DNA of 64,000 nt from Calliopsis andreniformis. Taxonomy: Eukaryota; Arthropoda; Insecta; Hymenoptera; Andrenidae. The notes beneath the pieces were generated by a model. It ran no database searches. It saw only the letters and a list, made by a program, of their open reading frames with translations, and was not told the origin of the DNA. The position numbers were made by a program, and so were the translations under genes. The stretch's first letter is position 1, and every line of letters starts with the position of its first letter. The DNA lies in assembly GCF_051401765.1 (NCBI RefSeq), contig NW_027480547.1:434001-498000 (forward strand), read 5' to 3'. This document shows positions 62,501 to 64,000 of the stretch, piece after piece.

Positions 62501-63100
62501 TGAGGATTGACAATTGATTGTTGAGGACTGAGGACTGAGGACTGAGGACTGAAGTTTGCGGATTCAGGATTGAGGATTCGGGATTGAGGTTACAGGACTG
62601 AGGATTGCGGGTTGAGGATTGAGGATTGAGGATTGAGGATTGAGGATTGAGGATTGAGGATTGAAGATTGAGTATTGAGGTTTGATAATTGAGGATTGAT
62701 GATTGAGGATTGAAGATTGAGGATTGAAGAATGAGGATTGGGAATTGAGGATTGAGGATTGAGGATAGAGGATTGAAGATTGAGGATTGGGGATTGAGCA
62801 TTGACGACTGAGGATTGAGGATTGAGGATTGAGGATTGACGATTGAGGATTGAGGATTGAGGATTGAGGATTGAGGATTGAGGATTGAGGATTGAAGATT
62901 GAGTATTGTGAATTGAAGATTGAGCATTGGGGATTGGAGATTGACGATTGAGGATTGAGGATTGAGGTTTGAGGATTGAGGATTGAAAATTGAGTATTGA
63001 GGATTGAAGATTGAGGATTGAGTATTGAGGATTGAGGATTGGGGATTGAAGATTGAGGATTGGGGTCTGAGTGTTGAGCGTTGAGTGATCAGAATTGATG

Positions 63101-64000
63101 TTAGTGGATTGAGATTTGAAGATTGAAGATTGGGGATTGAGTGTCGAAAACTGTGAATTGGGTATATTCTATTGAGGATTGAGGACTGACAATTGATTGT
63201 TGAGGACTGAGGGCTGAAGATTGAGGATTCAGGATTGAGGATTCAGGATTGAGGTTTGAGGACTGAGGATTGAGGATTGAGGATTGAGGATTGAGTATTG
63301 AGGATTGAAGATTGAGGATTGGGTATTGAGGATTGAACATTCAGGATTGAGGATTGAGGGTAGAGGATTGAAGATTGAGGATTGATGATTGAATACTGAT
63401 GATGGAAGATTGAGGATTGAGGATTGAGGGTTGTGGATTGCGGACGAGGACTGAGGGTTGAGTATTGATGCTTGAGGACTGAGCGTTGAGGATTGAGGGT
63501 TGAGAATTGAGGATTGAGGATTGAGGATTGAAGATTGAGGACTGGGTGTTGAGGATTGAAGAATGAGGATTGAGGATTGAGGATTGAAGATTGAGGATTT
63601 AGGATTGAGGATTGAAGATAGAGGACTGAGTGTTGAGGGTTGAGTGATGAGAATTGATGTTTGTGGATTGAGATTTGATGATTGCAGATTGAGTATTCAG
63701 TATTGAAAACTGTGAATTGATGATGTTGTATTGAGGATTGAGGATTGACAACTGATTGTTGAGGACTGAGGGCTGAAGATTGACAATTGAGGATTGAGGA
63801 TTGAGGATTGAGGATTGAGGATTGAGGATTGAGGATTGAAGATTGAGGATTTAGGATTGAGGATTGAGGATTGAGGACTGACAATTGATTGTTGAGGACT
63901 GAGGGCTGAAGATTGAGGATTCAGGATTGAGGATTCAGGATTGAGGTTTGAGGACTGAGGATTGAGGATTGAGGATTGAGGATTGAGTATTGAGGATTGA
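63101..64000. repeat. Distal copy of the 58.7-kb block, cut by the window end
   Basis: A (63151) and D (63710) are spaced 559 bp apart, as in the proximal copy. It is about 21 bp (three heptads) shorter after the D cassette near 63.84 kb, and has the single changes gaatactgatgatgg near 63392 and gatttgatgattg near 63673. The array clearly continues past 64000. Confidence 0.8.

Larger units (their letters stand above)
1..64000. repeat. Heptanucleotide satellite array, (GATTGAG)n, filling the window
   Basis: Every line reads as consecutive 7-bp words of the form GATTGAG or one- to three-base variants of it. The + strand is G-rich and almost free of C (the canonical word has three G, two A, two T and no C), so strand asymmetry is extreme throughout. 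No stretch of 300 bases departs from this pattern. The period does not drift: spacing between landmark cassettes is a multiple of 7 except for a few recurring one-base slips, such as the six-base word gacgag first seen at 37-42. Long, heterogeneous, HOR-structured arrays of a short unit are typical of eukaryotic heterochromatic satellite (established knowledge); the host and chromosome position are not determinable here. It is not a telomere repeat: the word differs from TTAGGG and TTTAGGG, and telomere arrays do not carry kilobase HORs. Confidence 0.98.
45342..64000. repeat. Right-hand mosaic section without further A1 units
   Basis: After the last A1 (45342) the cassette anchors are B 46153, B2 46860, C 48020, C 48678, B 49944, C 50839, B 51567, B5 52268, B 52688, B 53611, mixed B/C 54150, degenerate A 54506, B2 55064, B2 55659, A 56505, B 57911, A 58765, D 59324, D 60037, B5 60842, D 61192, B 62472, A 63151 and D 63710. 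Spacings are irregular (350-1406 bp). Apart from the blocks listed separately there is no clean long period, so this section looks less recently homogenised, or it is the edge of a further HOR family whose copies lie outside the window. Confidence 0.8.

Noticed and set aside
1..64000. Telomeric or subtelomeric repeat
   Set aside because: The unit GATTGAG does not match known telomere words such as TTAGGG or TTTAGGG, no terminal orientation is visible, and kilobase HORs are not a telomere feature.
1..64000. CRISPR array, because cassettes recur with variable DNA between them
   Set aside because: The intervals are not unique spacers of uniform length but more of the same heptad; their lengths vary from 350 to 1406 bp, and no cas gene is present.
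1..64000. Cyanobacterial short tandemly repeated heptamers (STRR)
   Set aside because: Known STRRs are heptanucleotide runs (CCCCAAT-like) of limited length between genes. The word here differs and the array exceeds 64 kb with nested HORs.
1..64000. Alpha-satellite or CENP-B box
   Set aside because: No 171-bp period and no match to the CENP-B box pattern in any cassette; a centromeric role is possible but nothing in the sequence shows it.
1..64000. tRNA, rRNA, promoter or terminator signals
   Set aside because: No stretch departs from heptads long enough for an RNA gene, and the few AT-richer words (gatattctattg) are parts of the recurring cassettes rather than isolated promoters.

Overview
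The whole 64 kb window is one block of tandem satellite DNA. The founding unit is the heptanucleotide GATTGAG on the + strand (CTCAATC on the - strand). I see no gene, RNA gene, transposon, CRISPR array, promoter or other unique sequence. Both window edges lie inside the array, so the flanks are unseen. The length and the higher-order organisation suggest heterochromatic satellite of a eukaryotic chromosome. The sequence carries nothing that names the species, and a bacterial origin cannot be formally excluded.

There are three levels of organisation. (1) The heptads: canonical GATTGAG plus a limited set of one-base variants (gattgaa, tattgag, gactgag, gattcag, gatagag, gattggg, ggttgag, gattgcg). 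(2) About 85 copies of a diverged 120-bp cassette, roughly one per 750 bp. Each runs from tgatgagaattgat to tgattgttgagg and is recognised by a central ctgtgaatt-like word. Even these cassettes are built of diverged heptads in the same 7-bp register. They fall into classes that I call A1, A2, A3, B, B2-B5, C and D. A cassette's 'anchor' here is the position of the c of ctgtg; its core runs from about anchor-65 to anchor+54. (3) Higher-order repeat (HOR) units, each beginning with an A1 cassette. The A1 anchors are 4220, 6955, 10681, 14400, 17902, 21446, 25977, 30522, 36726 and 45342. The unit lengths are therefore 2735, 3726, 3719, 3502, 3544, 4531, 4545, 6204 and 8616 bp.

Layout. Positions 1-4219 are a displaced copy of the 4.5-kb HOR type found again at 21.7-25.9 kb. 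4220-6954 is a short unit. 6955-14399 holds two 3.72-kb units. 14400-21445 holds two 3.5-kb units. 21446-30521 holds two 4.53-kb units. 30522-45341 holds a 6.2-kb unit and an 8.6-kb compound unit made by duplication with an internal deletion. 45342-51.2 kb reuses almost unchanged blocks from 30.3-33.4 and 40.7-42.3 kb. 51.2-64.0 kb is older-looking, with more degenerate cassettes and few clean long repeats.

The - strand has many long open frames (up to about 610 codons) of an S-I-L-N-P-Q-S seven-residue repeat. They follow arithmetically from a 7-bp repeat that holds no stop in any - strand frame, and I do not annotate them as genes. All coordinates come from reading the sequence by eye, and block edges are uncertain by some tens of bases because junctions fall inside canonical heptads.
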